Positions 1 through 6,733 of a stretch of DNA of 9,022 bases are shown here, one piece after another. Position numbers and translations under genes: made by a program. The stretch is from Alphaproteobacteria bacterium (GTDB lineage: Bacteria; Pseudomonadota; Alphaproteobacteria; Micavibrionales; CSBR16-224): NCBI GenBank assembly GCA_006226225.1, contig SBHI01000054.1, positions 1 to 9,022 on the forward strand, in the 5' to 3' direction. The notes beneath the pieces were generated by a model. That model saw nothing but the letters and a program-made list of their open reading frames with translations. It ran no database searches and was not told the DNA's origin. How positions within the stretch are numbered: position 1 is the stretch's first letter; the number at the start of each line of letters is the position of its first letter.

Positions 1-70
1 CAAATTCAAGCTTTTTGCCGTCCGGCAAAGTAATCACGATCATTTTCTTTTCTTGCGCTTGTTGTGACAT
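1..70 (-). CDS. thrS: Threonyl-tRNA synthetase, N-terminal fragment (TGS domain start)
   Basis: Only the first 23 codons are inside the window; the gene continues past the left edge. The visible peptide includes IVITLPDGKKLEF, which matches the opening beta-strand of the TGS domain that begins bacterial threonyl-tRNA synthetases (typically M-x-V-I-T-L-P-D-G-S). The enzyme charges tRNA-Thr in the cytoplasm. Two starts are possible: ATG at 70-68, or an internal ATG at 43-41, which would begin the protein at MIVITLPDG, the position where most ThrS proteins start. Neither has a strong Shine-Dalgarno sequence. A purine-rich AAGAAAAG precedes the inner one. The identification rests on a short peptide; another TGS-domain protein is possible but less likely. 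Confidence 0.75.
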   Translation of the reverse strand, partial: MSQQAQEKKMIVITLPDGKKLEF

Positions 71-126
71 TGTCTTTATTTCCGTTCAATTCAAACTAGG
101 CTTGCTTTACACAAACCGATAGGGGA

Positions 127-143
127 TTACCGTAACATGGTAA
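127..143. repeat. Short inverted repeat in the thrS upstream region
   Basis: TTACC at 127-131 and GGTAA at 139-143 form a perfect 5-bp inverted repeat with a 7-nt spacer, within the spacer upstream of the divergently read thrS. It could be a small operator or a hairpin in the thrS leader. It is short enough to occur by chance in AT-rich DNA. Confidence 0.25.
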
Positions 144-211
144 AAAGTGTAAATCACGCGAAAAATGCGGGTTTTGCACCTGTTTCTCCGGTTTAATATT
201 TGCAATGTAAT

Positions 212-241
212 ATTAACATAATGTAAATGTTCTGTTAATCT
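212..241 (+). promoter_or_regulatory. Candidate promoter with superimposed operator-like inverted repeat
   Basis: TTAACA (213-218, 5/6 match to the -35 consensus) is followed after 17 nt by TAATCT (236-241), a weak -10 preceded by TG at 233-234 as in extended -10 promoters. ATTAACA (212-218) and TGTTAAT (233-239) form a perfect 7-bp inverted repeat that covers both elements, with half-site centres 21 bp apart (about two helical turns). An inner AACAT/ATGTT pair (215-219, 227-231) shares the symmetry. The predicted transcript would start near 248 and reach the ATG at 284. The -10 match is poor, so this is a suggestion. Confidence 0.35.
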
Positions 242-283
242 CGGTTTCGTTTTTTGAAAATGTTTTAGAAGAAAGACAATCAA

Positions 284-571
284 ATGGGATATCAGGCAAC
301 CATTATCATTCACCTAGATGAAATCGACACCATCGCGCAAGATAAGGATTTCGGCAAAAAACTGGCAGCAGCCGTATTGGAAAAAGCCAATAAAAGCCCG
401 CAAGGTGACCAGACCGTGCGTTTCAATACCAGTAGCGCACGCAAATCGGCCTTTGCCGGTGCAGTGATTGAAGTACATCATGCCGATCATAATGTGATTG
501 TGGAATCCGGCGGCAATACCGGACGCATCATCCGCCCGCAATGCAAAAATTTCGGAAAATGCGGGAAGTAA
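284..571 (+). CDS. Small conserved-type protein with HHADH motif, unknown function
   Basis: A 95-residue soluble protein with no signal peptide or membrane segment. It starts MGYQATIIIH, has a charged helical-looking stretch (about residues 11-37), then a beta-like segment ending in VIEVHHADHN (61-70, two adjacent histidines and an aspartate) and a glycine turn GGNTG (76-80). The C-terminus is short and basic with Cys87 and Cys93. From memory, uncharacterised 80-95-residue proteins with the same pattern (YQ-T-x-I-x at the start, an FGK helix, an HHAD motif then GGN) occur in phages, plasmids and proteobacterial genomes; I cannot verify this here. The ATG has only a weak purine-rich site (AGAAGAAAG at 268-276). 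The gene stands alone between divergent thrS and the convergent coq10-like gene, 3 nt from the latter's end. No function is assigned. Confidence 0.7.
   Translation: MGYQATIIIHLDEIDTIAQDKDFGKKLAAAVLEKANKSPQGDQTVRFNTSSARKSAFAGAVIEVHHADHNVIVESGGNTGRIIRPQCKNFGKCGK
535..565. repeat. Inverted repeat at the convergent gene junction
   Basis: CCCGCA (535-540) and TGCGGG (560-565) form a perfect 6-bp inverted repeat with a 19-nt loop. Inside the loop ATTT (549-552) pairs with AAAT (557-560) as an alternative small hairpin. It lies in the last codons of the 284-571 gene, where the convergent transcripts meet. No T-run follows in either direction, so it is not a standard intrinsic terminator. It might still slow or process both transcripts. 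Confidence 0.3.
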
Positions 572-574
572 CCT

Positions 575-1027
575 TTACTCCGTCTTTGTGCGGCGTTTGC
601 GGTCTTGCCGTTTGAGGTAACGCTCGAAAACAGCAACGGCGCTTTGAAACTGATGTGCGAAAATCTGTCCACCCGCCATTTCCATCATACGTGACTGGAA
701 TTCCGCATCCAGAAAACAGGTGACTTCGGTTTCCGTGTCCGATACGGGCACAAAATCCCATTTCGCATAGAGTTTTTTAAACGGCCCTTTGACGGCGGCG
801 ACTTCAATGACGCTGTGCGGCAGGGCGGTAATCAGACAGGTATAGGCAAAAGATAGTGGTCCGATACCGACGGCGACGCGGGCGGTCAGGCCGTCTTCCG
901 TCCGGTCGGTAATTTTCAGCGATTTAATGAAGCGCAACACATCGGGGTATTTTTCAATATCCATCATGACATCGAAAATACGCTGCTGCGCATAGGGAAC
1001 AACCCGCACTGCCGTATGTTTAGGCAT
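575..1027 (-). CDS. Coq10/RatA-family START-domain protein
   Basis: A 150-residue polyketide cyclase/START-like protein. Mitochondrial Coq10 binds ubiquinone and supports its function in respiration; E. coli RatA is a homologue reported to interfere with ribosome subunit association. Family features visible here are VVPYAQQRIFDV (9-20) followed by the DIEKYPDVLRF segment (23-33), the GPFKKLYAKWDFVP block (81-94) and the C-terminal helix ending VAVFERYL (131-138). A basic tail follows. The start is ATG 1027-1025, giving MPKHTAVRVVPY, the usual family N-terminus. An upstream in-frame ATG at 1051 would add eight unsupported residues. The ATG overlaps the lipA stop (ATGCCTAA shared, 8 nt), which suggests translational coupling. 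lipA neighbours and the lack of any antitoxin gene favour a Coq10-like role over a toxin, but this is inference. Confidence 0.88.
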   Translation of the reverse strand: MPKHTAVRVVPYAQQRIFDVMMDIEKYPDVLRFIKSLKITDRTEDGLTARVAVGIGPLSFAYTCLITALPHSVIEVAAVKGPFKKLYAKWDFVPVSDTETEVTCFLDAEFQSRMMEMAGGQIFAHQFQSAVAVFERYLKRQDRKRRTKTE

Positions 1028-2006
1028 GCGCCTGTTGCAGCTGTTTCTCACGGGCGGCGCGCAGTTCCTCGAAATCGGAATCGGCGTGATAAGACGAGCG
1101 TGTCAGCGGTGAAGAAGCGACCATCAAAAAGCCTTTGGCGCGTGCCAGACGGGCATAGTCGTCAAATTCCTCCGGTGTCACGAATTTCTGCACCGCCGCA
1201 TGTTTTTTGGTCGGTTGCAGATATTGGCCGATAGTCATGAAATCGACATCGGCGGCACGCAGATCATCCATGACTTGCATGACTTCCTCGCGGCTTTCAC
1301 CCAGCCCGACCATGATGCCGGATTTTGTGAAAATGGACGGATCCTGTTTTTTGATTTCCTGCAGCAGCGCCAGTGATGTGAAATAGCGCGAGCCGGGACG
1401 GATTGACGGATACAGCCGCGGCACGGTTTCAAGATTGTGGTTGAAGACATCGGGGCGGGCATCGGCGATCAGTTTTGCCGCGCCGTTCTTGTCGCGGAAA
1501 TCGGGGGTCAGAATTTCAATCGTCGTGCCCGGTGATTTCATGCGGATGGCGGCAATGGTTTTGACAAAGTGATCCGCACCGCCATCGGGTAGGTCGTCAC
1601 GGTCAACCGAAGTGACGACAACATGTTTCAATCCCATTTTTTCAACGGCGACACCGATGCGCAGTGGCTCGTACGGATCCAGCTTGTCGGGGCGGCCTGT
1701 GGCGACATTGCAGAAGGAACAGGCGCGGGTGCAGACCTCGCCCAAAATCATGAAAGTAGCGTGCCGTTTTGTCCAGCATTCACCGATATTCGGGCAGGCG
1801 GCTTCTTCGCAAACCGTTGTCAGGTTCAGATTACGCATGATTTTATGCGTTTCGTGATATTGTTTGGAAACGGGCGCCTTGACGCGAATCCAAGAAGGTT
1901 TCCTCTGGATCGGATTGTCCGGACGGTTACGTTTTTCCGGGTGGCGGTGTTCCCGTGCCTTTTGGGAAACACGTTCGGGGCGCTGCTTTTCTTCTATCTC
2001 TTCCAT
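1020..2006 (-). CDS. lipA: Lipoyl synthase
   Basis: A 328-residue radical SAM enzyme that inserts two sulfur atoms into protein-bound octanoyl groups to make lipoyl cofactors for pyruvate and 2-oxoglutarate dehydrogenases and the glycine cleavage system. Both iron-sulfur sites are intact. The auxiliary cluster motif is C66-x4-C71-x5-C77 (CEEAACPNIGEC). The radical SAM motif is C92-x3-C96-x2-C99 (CTRACSFC). The C-terminal RSSYHAD (from residue 303) carries the conserved serine that ligates the auxiliary cluster. The N-terminal RHPEK...PIQRKPSWIRVKAP block is typical of alphaproteobacterial LipA and supports ATG 2006. It lies 51 nt downstream of rsmE and overlaps the coq10-like gene by 8 nt. 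The ribosome binding site is weak. Length and motifs are normal; nothing is missing. Confidence 0.97.
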   Translation of the reverse strand: MEEIEEKQRPERVSQKAREHRHPEKRNRPDNPIQRKPSWIRVKAPVSKQYHETHKIMRNLNLTTVCEEAACPNIGECWTKRHATFMILGEVCTRACSFCNVATGRPDKLDPYEPLRIGVAVEKMGLKHVVVTSVDRDDLPDGGADHFVKTIAAIRMKSPGTTIEILTPDFRDKNGAAKLIADARPDVFNHNLETVPRLYPSIRPGSRYFTSLALLQEIKKQDPSIFTKSGIMVGLGESREEVMQVMDDLRAADVDFMTIGQYLQPTKKHAAVQKFVTPEEFDDYARLARAKGFLMVASSPLTRSSYHADSDFEELRAAREKQLQQAHA

Positions 2007-2014
2007 AGCACCGC

Positions 2015-2028
2015 ACTCTAGTGAGAGT
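2015..2028 (-). repeat. Small hairpin in the rsmE-lipA gap
   Basis: ACTCT (2015-2019) and AGAGT (2024-2028) can form a 5-bp stem with a 4-nt loop just upstream of the lipA start, in the 51-nt gap after rsmE. In the transcript it ends about 8 nt before the lipA ATG and would include the region where a ribosome binding site is expected. It may affect lipA translation, but it is short and there is no supporting comparison. Confidence 0.25.
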
Positions 2029-2057
2029 CGCGCGGAAATGCAACCTGATTCTGCGGT

Positions 2058-2798
2058 TTAGGGGCGGGTAAATTGCACTCCGGCGAGGGCGGCGAGTAAT
2101 GCGGTTTCAGCGCGCAGGATGCGCGTGCCAAGATCGGCCATGATGGTAAAATCCTGCGCGGCGAGAAGCGTCAGCTCGGAATCGGAAAAGCCGCCTTCCG
2201 GCCCGGTCAGTATCGCCAGCGGCACCTCACCTGCCTGTTTGACGGCAGCGGCCAGCGGCAGCGCCTTACCGCTTTCAGCGCAAGCAATCAGGATGCGGTT
2301 TTTCGGCCATGTTTCCAGCAGCTTGCTGAGCGGTATTAAATCCGAAACTTCCGGCACATCAAGCCGTTCGCATTGTTCGGCGGCCTCAATCACCTGCGCT
2401 TCCATACGGGCGGTATTGATACGGGGATTGACGCAGTGATCTGTCATCACGGGAATTAGTTTTGCCGCGCCAAGTTCAGTTGCTTTTTCGGTGATAAAGT
2501 CCATGCGCGTTTTTTTGATCGGTGCAAAAACCGCCCAGATATCGGGAGAAGATGTCTGTTCTTTTAGTGATGCATCAAGAATAACAGAGCCACGTTTTTT
2601 ATTGATTTCAGAAAGTGTTGCACGCCATTCTCCATCTTTTCCATTAAAAACACGTAAGGGGGTATTAGGGGAAAGCCGCAGCACATTGCGCAGATAATGG
2701 ATTTGATTTTCAGACAGATCGCATGTACCCTCGGGAACGAAATCCTGAGGGATAAACAATCTGGTAAGGTTCTTTTCATCACGATGGCGCGTAAGCAT
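2058..2798 (-). CDS. rsmE: 16S rRNA (uracil1498-N3)-methyltransferase
   Basis: A 246-residue SPOUT-class methyltransferase that makes m3U1498 in 16S rRNA within the assembled 30S subunit, using S-adenosylmethionine. The N-terminal PUA-like part is seen in RLFIPQD (13-19) and HYLRNVLRL (34-42). The C-terminal knotted SAM site is seen in LTGPEGGFSDSE (197-208) and LGTRILRAETA (223-233). The start chosen is ATG 2798-2796 (MLTRHRDEK), which leaves a normal distance to the RLF motif. An ATG at 2816 would add six residues. The frame stays open to 3197, but the extra 127-133 residues are antisense to ubiA, glutamine/arginine-rich and unlike RsmE. No Shine-Dalgarno sequence precedes 2798. The gene heads the lipA cluster and is divergent from ubiA, with overlapping 5' ends. 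Confidence 0.93.
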   Translation of the reverse strand: MLTRHRDEKNLTRLFIPQDFVPEGTCDLSENQIHYLRNVLRLSPNTPLRVFNGKDGEWRATLSEINKKRGSVILDASLKEQTSSPDIWAVFAPIKKTRMDFITEKATELGAAKLIPVMTDHCVNPRINTARMEAQVIEAAEQCERLDVPEVSDLIPLSKLLETWPKNRILIACAESGKALPLAAAVKQAGEVPLAILTGPEGGFSDSELTLLAAQDFTIMADLGTRILRAETALLAALAGVQFTRP

Positions 2799-3707
2799 AA
2801 AAAGGATGTAGCACATACCGATATGACGGGCAAAACTTTTGTTGATGCCTGTCTTGCCGAGCAGTTGCGCCCTTATGCGCATCTGGCGCGCTGGGATCGT
2901 CCGATCGGTACATGGCTGGTGCTGTTCCCCGGTTGGTGGACGCTGGCGCTGGCCTCCGGCGGCGTGACGGGCGAGCTGCTGCAATGGGAAACGCTGCGGC
3001 TGTTCCTGATTTTTGCGGCGGGCGCGTTTCTGGTGCGCGGCGCAGGCTGCACCGTCAATGATATCTGGGATCGCGATATTGACGGCGGTGTGGAACGCAC
3101 GCAAAAACGCCCGCTGGCGGCGGGAACAGTGACCCTGAAACAGGCGCTGGGTTTTGCGGGATTGCAATTCCTGCTGGGTTTGCTGCTGCTGCTGCAATTA
3201 AATCATTTCACCATCATGATCGGTGTTGCCAGTGTGCTGCCGATTTGTCTTTATCCGCTACTGAAACGCGTGACATGGTGGCCGCAACTGGGGCTGGGGC
3301 TGGTTTTTAATATCAGCGCCCTGATGGGCTGGGCGGCGGTAACGGGAACGATGGCATGGACGGCGATTTTCATCTATCTCGGCTGCATCTGCTGGACCAT
3401 TGGCTATGACACGATTTATGCCCATCAGGATAAGGAGGACGATGCGCGGCTGGGGCTGAAATCCACCGCACGGCTGTTCGGCAAACACAGCAAGCCGCTG
3501 GTTGGGTTGTTCTATGTGTTGGCATGGCTGTTCTGGACGGCAGCATCGCTGATTGTCTTTACCCATGCATGGCTGATGCTGCTGCCCGGGTTGCATCTAA
3601 TCTGGCAGCTTGCCGTCTGGCGGGCAGATGAGCCGGAAAGCTGCTTAAAAATCTTCCGTTCCAACCGGACGCTGGGTTGGGTCGTCCTTGTTCTTTTTCT
3701 GCTTTAG
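2784..3707 (+). CDS. ubiA: 4-hydroxybenzoate polyprenyltransferase
   Basis: A 307-residue integral membrane prenyltransferase that joins a polyprenyl chain to 4-hydroxybenzoate, the first membrane step of ubiquinone synthesis. Both Mg-diphosphate-binding aspartate motifs are present: NDIWDRDID (92-100) followed by ERTQKRPLAAG, and DTIYAHQDKEDD (209-220) followed by the LGLKSTARLFG block. About eight or nine hydrophobic segments fit the all-helical UbiA fold. The ARWDRPIGTWLVLFPGWW stretch (35-52) and the terminal FRSNRTLGWV (291-300) are family hallmarks. ATG 2784 is preferred (MARKHKKD), though ATG 2823 (MTGKTF) also works and neither has a good Shine-Dalgarno sequence. ATG 2697 would reach far into rsmE and is unlikely. 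The gene converges with mscS, with overlapping stops. Confidence 0.95.
   Translation: MARKHKKDVAHTDMTGKTFVDACLAEQLRPYAHLARWDRPIGTWLVLFPGWWTLALASGGVTGELLQWETLRLFLIFAAGAFLVRGAGCTVNDIWDRDIDGGVERTQKRPLAAGTVTLKQALGFAGLQFLLGLLLLLQLNHFTIMIGVASVLPICLYPLLKRVTWWPQLGLGLVFNISALMGWAAVTGTMAWTAIFIYLGCICWTIGYDTIYAHQDKEDDARLGLKSTARLFGKHSKPLVGLFYVLAWLFWTAASLIVFTHAWLMLLPGLHLIWQLAVWRADEPESCLKIFRSNRTLGWVVLVLFLL
2805..2833 (-). promoter_or_regulatory. Candidate rsmE promoter inside the ubiA 5' coding region
   Basis: Read on the minus strand, TTGCCC (2833-2828) is followed after 17 nt by TACATC (2810-2805), with TG at an extended -10 position (TGC directly before the hexamer). Transcription would begin at about 2798, which is the rsmE ATG itself, so the mRNA could be leaderless. 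The -10 match is only 3/6, so confidence is low, but position and spacing fit a gene that has no visible ribosome binding site. Confidence 0.3.
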
Positions 3708-3710
3708 GCC
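3661..3710 (+). terminator. Weak terminator-like element at the ubiA 3' end
   Basis: CCAACC (3661-3666) and GGTTGG (3675-3680) form a perfect 6-bp stem with an 8-nt loop inside the last ubiA codons. A T-rich tract with interruptions follows from about 3688, before the stop. The T-tract is not immediately adjacent, so this is a poor intrinsic terminator. It is the only candidate near the interlocked convergent ends of ubiA and mscS. Confidence 0.25.
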
Positions 3711-6079
3711 TTTTTCTTTTTCGCGGCTGTTTTGCGCGGTGCGGCTTGGGTCGCATCCGAGCGGATATGCAAGTCGCGCTGCGGGAACGGGATTTCGATA
3801 TTGTTTTCTTTCAAGGCGTACCAGATGTCGAACCGTGCCTGTGTTGAGGCTTTAAAGACATCTCCGATATTGCGGATGAAAAAGCGCAGGTCGAAAATCA
3901 GCGCGCTGTCGCCGAAATCTTTAAACACCACAGTCGGTGCAGGGTTTTTGATGGAAAAGGAATTCTTCTCGGCGCAGGCCAGCAGAATATCATGCACTGT
4001 TTTCGGATCAGCACTGTAGGAGACGCCGACAGGAATAACAACCCGGCCGATTTTGTCGCTATGCGTCCAGTTCTTGACGGAGGAGGAAATCAGCTCGGAA
4101 TTCGGCACGATGATCGAGGTGCGGTCAAAGGTTTCGATTTCGGTCGAACGGACATTGATGCTTTTGACAATGCCTTCGCCCGAGGAAACGACAACCCAGT
4201 CACCGGTCTTAATCGGGCGCTCGAACAGCAGAATCAGGCCGGAGACGAAGTTATTGACGATACTCTGTAGACCGAAACCGATACCGACGGAGAGCGCACC
4301 GGCAATCAGTGCCAGATTGGTCAGGTTAAAGCCGAAGGCGGACAGGCCGGCGAAGAGTGCGATAATCGTTCCGGCATATCCCAGAATCTGTACCAGTGAA
4401 CTGCGGACGGAATCCTCGATTTTTGTCTTCGGCAAAATCCGCTGTCCCAATACGCGTTGCAGCGAACGGGTCAGGAACAGCAGCACAAAGAACACGACAA
4501 TCGACAGCGAGATTTTGGCAATCGAAATCGTTATGCCGCCGACTTGTACGCCGTAAAAGGCTTTGATGCCCCATTCCTTGATTTCCAGCCATTCGGTTCC
4601 GAACATACCTGCAAAGACAGGAATGCTGAGCAGTGCCAGAAACATGTCTAGCGTCAGTGATGCCCAGAAGAATACCAGCTTTTCATCTTTAACTTCCGGC
4701 GCGGCATCCGTTGTCTGCGCTTCTTCTGCCGTTCCTCCAAGCCCGCGATGTACAAAGGCATCCAGCTGATACAGTGACGGACGCAGGCTGCCGCGCAGCA
4801 TCAGAACAAAGGTCAGGAAGAAACCGACCAGAGCGATTTGTGTGCTAAGATAACGCGTCAGCGAGACATAACCGAAGACATTGGCGGCCAGAATAAACAC
4901 ACCTGCCAGTGGAAAAAGATAAAAGATCTTTTTCGGCAGAAAGAACCGTGCGCGTCCGCTTTTGGAGCGCAGGGTCAGGGAAGAGAAAACCAGCAGCAAA
5001 CATGCGAAAATACTGCTGAAGACATAGCTGTGCGCGACAATCATTTCGATCGGGGATCCGGCAATACGCCCGTATTCCATCAGAACTGAATCGGCACCAT
5101 ATAACAGGCCCGAGAGAATAAGCAGCCATTTCATCGCCTTGCGGATCGTTCCGGCAATCGCCAGATTACGAGCGGCGGTGATCAGGAAAATTGCCAGAGC
5201 CGAGAGCAGCAACACCCGCTTTGCGAAATCAAGCGCGGTCTGGTCAAGGTCGGGTGCAACACTGAGCGCTTGAAACACAATAAACAATGCGACCAGCATA
5301 CCGCAAAAAGGAATGATCGTGGCAAGACTGGCCAAAGCAAAGGGCGTGTAAACACTGTCTTCTTGGTGGTGGGCCAGCTTTGCGCGTAAAAAGCGGCGCA
5401 TGGAAATCGTGCTGCCGCCGATCAACAGCAGGGCAATCAGCAGGGCGATTTTCATATGGCTTTCCTGCCAGATTGTATTGTGAACGAGGGTCGCGATCTT
5501 CTTTTGCAAGTCCATCATTGCGGTATGGCCGGTTTTCCAAAGCGCAAGATCAAAAGGCAGGGTCTGGCGCTCCATCAGTCGGCTGACGAACATGCCGCGC
5601 CGCAGCGAGGTAATTTTTTCCAGAGAGCGCAGGGTTTTGGCATGGGATGCCTCGGCCAGTTTCAGCGTTGACTCCAGCGCATGCGCTTTTTCCGTCAACT
5701 GTGCACGCAATTCGCGGATGCCGTCGGGTTCGGGGGCAGGGGCTTCGCCTTCTGCGGTCGGGGCAGGCGGCTCTCCCAGATCGCTGACATCTGCCAGCGC
5801 GGTTTTATGCAAAGGGGTGACTTCGTCATCAACCGTCTGAAAATGGTCGCGCAGCAGGCGCAGCTTATCGCGTGCCTTGTTCAGCTGTTTGTTTGTCAGT
5901 CCCTCTTGCGTCAGTAGAACATCAAAGGCTTCAAGCTCAGCCTGTTTTTCCTGCAGATCGGCCTGTAATGCGGTCAGGCGTGCTTCCGTGCTTATCTGTG
6001 CGTTTGCAGGAAGGGCAAAAAGCAAGATGGGGAACAGTAGGGTGGCGCAAATCCGGATCAGAAAACGTGGGGAAATCAT
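3704..6079 (-). CDS. Large MscS-family mechanosensitive channel with periplasmic coiled-coil domain
   Basis: A 791-residue inner-membrane channel of the kind that releases solutes during hypo-osmotic shock. Residues 1-28 look like a signal peptide ending PANAQ. Residues 29-200 form a periplasmic, charged coiled-coil region, broken by a Pro/Ala/Glu linker (104-119). This region probably includes the DUF3772-type domain found in such proteins. About ten hydrophobic segments follow between 210 and 585. The pore helix and MscS core are classical: LALIAGALSVGIGFGLQ (589-605), the IVNNFVSGLILLFERPIKTGDWV block (607-629) and the beta domain with IVPNSELISSSVKNW (657-671). The C-terminal tail is basic (AAKKKKA). 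The ATG lies 29 nt after the stop of the secreted-protein gene, suggesting one operon. The site before it is weak. Its TAA overlaps the ubiA TAG by sharing bases 3705-3706. Confidence 0.93.
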   Translation of the reverse strand: MISPRFLIRICATLLFPILLFALPANAQISTEARLTALQADLQEKQAELEAFDVLLTQEGLTNKQLNKARDKLRLLRDHFQTVDDEVTPLHKTALADVSDLGEPPAPTAEGEAPAPEPDGIRELRAQLTEKAHALESTLKLAEASHAKTLRSLEKITSLRRGMFVSRLMERQTLPFDLALWKTGHTAMMDLQKKIATLVHNTIWQESHMKIALLIALLLIGGSTISMRRFLRAKLAHHQEDSVYTPFALASLATIIPFCGMLVALFIVFQALSVAPDLDQTALDFAKRVLLLSALAIFLITAARNLAIAGTIRKAMKWLLILSGLLYGADSVLMEYGRIAGSPIEMIVAHSYVFSSIFACLLLVFSSLTLRSKSGRARFFLPKKIFYLFPLAGVFILAANVFGYVSLTRYLSTQIALVGFFLTFVLMLRGSLRPSLYQLDAFVHRGLGGTAEEAQTTDAAPEVKDEKLVFFWASLTLDMFLALLSIPVFAGMFGTEWLEIKEWGIKAFYGVQVGGITISIAKISLSIVVFFVLLFLTRSLQRVLGQRILPKTKIEDSVRSSLVQILGYAGTIIALFAGLSAFGFNLTNLALIAGALSVGIGFGLQSIVNNFVSGLILLFERPIKTGDWVVVSSGEGIVKSINVRSTEIETFDRTSIIVPNSELISSSVKNWTHSDKIGRVVIPVGVSYSADPKTVHDILLACAEKNSFSIKNPAPTVVFKDFGDSALIFDLRFFIRNIGDVFKASTQARFDIWYALKENNIEIPFPQRDLHIRSDATQAAPRKTAAKKKKA

Positions 6080-6108
6080 GCGGGTTTATCCGTTGGTTTT
6101 GTTTGTTT

Positions 6109-6675
6109 TCAGCGGCGGACGTATTTGCGTTCCGGTGTGCCGCGCGGTCTGGCCGAGGCTTCTTTGATCAGCGTGGCCTCATCCTGACGGCACAGCGGGG
6201 TGCTGGTTTTCTGGTCGGGCCATATCTGACGCGCCCAGCGTTGCAGTGTTGCCTGATCCATGCTTAAGGCACGTTCAAGGCGGGGGCTGAAATGGTTGCA
6301 GAAGCTGGTCACGCTCATTTTGATGGCATGCTGTGAAATTTCATTGGCGATATCGGTGCGCAGCGTGTGCAGCTTTTTTGTCGGTTCGCCGCTGCCGCGG
6401 GTTTTGTAGAAATTGATCAGGCGGTTTTCGTAATCGGCGATCAAGGTGCGGTTCTTATGTGTGAATTGCTGATATTGGCTGTAAAGGCCGTTATAGCCGG
6501 GAATCAACTGGCAGGTCAGGCCGATGACCATCAGCTCGCTGTGGATGCGCAAACCCTGTTCGGCCTCGAACTGGCTGATATTGTAACAACGCGCGGCATG
6601 CGCTTTTCCCGCTGCGGTAAAAGACAGCAGAACTGCCAACAGGGCAAGGATTGACAGGGCAGAATATCGCTTCAC
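6109..6675 (-). CDS. Secreted four-cysteine protein, unknown function
   Basis: I do not recognise this protein. It is 188 residues from a GTG start at 6675-6673, chosen because AAGGGGA (6689-6683) lies 7 nt upstream and because it gives a textbook signal peptide: basic KR, a hydrophobic core (about 6-20) and cleavage after AHA at residue 27. Starting at the upstream ATG 6762 would bury the signal peptide behind 29 extra residues. The mature part has four cysteines (C30, C55, C126, C162), which could form two disulfides in the periplasm, and is otherwise helical and charged with a basic C-terminus. It begins ARCYNISQFEAEQGLRIHSE, a distinctive pattern. It lies 29 nt upstream of mscS on the same strand, so a periplasmic or envelope role next to the channel is possible. 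That is inference from position only. Confidence 0.8.
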   Translation of the reverse strand: MKRYSALSILALLAVLLSFTAAGKAHAARCYNISQFEAEQGLRIHSELMVIGLTCQLIPGYNGLYSQYQQFTHKNRTLIADYENRLINFYKTRGSGEPTKKLHTLRTDIANEISQHAIKMSVTSFCNHFSPRLERALSMDQATLQRWARQIWPDQKTSTPLCRQDEATLIKEASARPRGTPERKYVRR

Positions 6676-6682
6676 GGGATGA

Positions 6683-6689
6683 TCCCCTT
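6683..6689 (-). promoter_or_regulatory. Ribosome binding site deciding the GTG start
   Basis: AAGGGGA on the minus strand, 7 nt before GTG 6675-6673. It is much stronger than anything upstream of the alternative ATG at 6762 and settles the start of the secreted protein. Confidence 0.75.
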
Positions 6690-6733
6690 TCGCCGGATGT
6701 CTCAAATAATGTTTCGCTTCTGATTTGCGGGTT

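Noticed and set aside
1623..2021. Plus-strand open frame of 132 codons opposite the N-terminal half of lipA
   Set aside because: lipA is certain on the other strand; this frame has no support of its own.
2703..2731. TTGATT-17-TACCCT as a ubiA promoter inside rsmE
   Set aside because: The -10 matches only three of six positions and nothing else supports it; no clear ubiA promoter was found.
3181..3195. Five tandem TGC units in ubiA as a phase-variable microsatellite
   Set aside because: It is a trinucleotide repeat encoding a leucine run in a membrane helix; slippage would not change frame, and the run is short.
2799..3197. Upstream extension of the rsmE frame, antisense to ubiA
   Set aside because: The extra residues are glutamine/arginine-rich, unlike RsmE, and lie opposite the conserved ubiA sequence; they are a frame shadow.
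4053..4556. Plus-strand open frame of 167 codons inside mscS
   Set aside because: It is opposite the most conserved part of the MscS core, with no ribosome binding site or recognisable motif.
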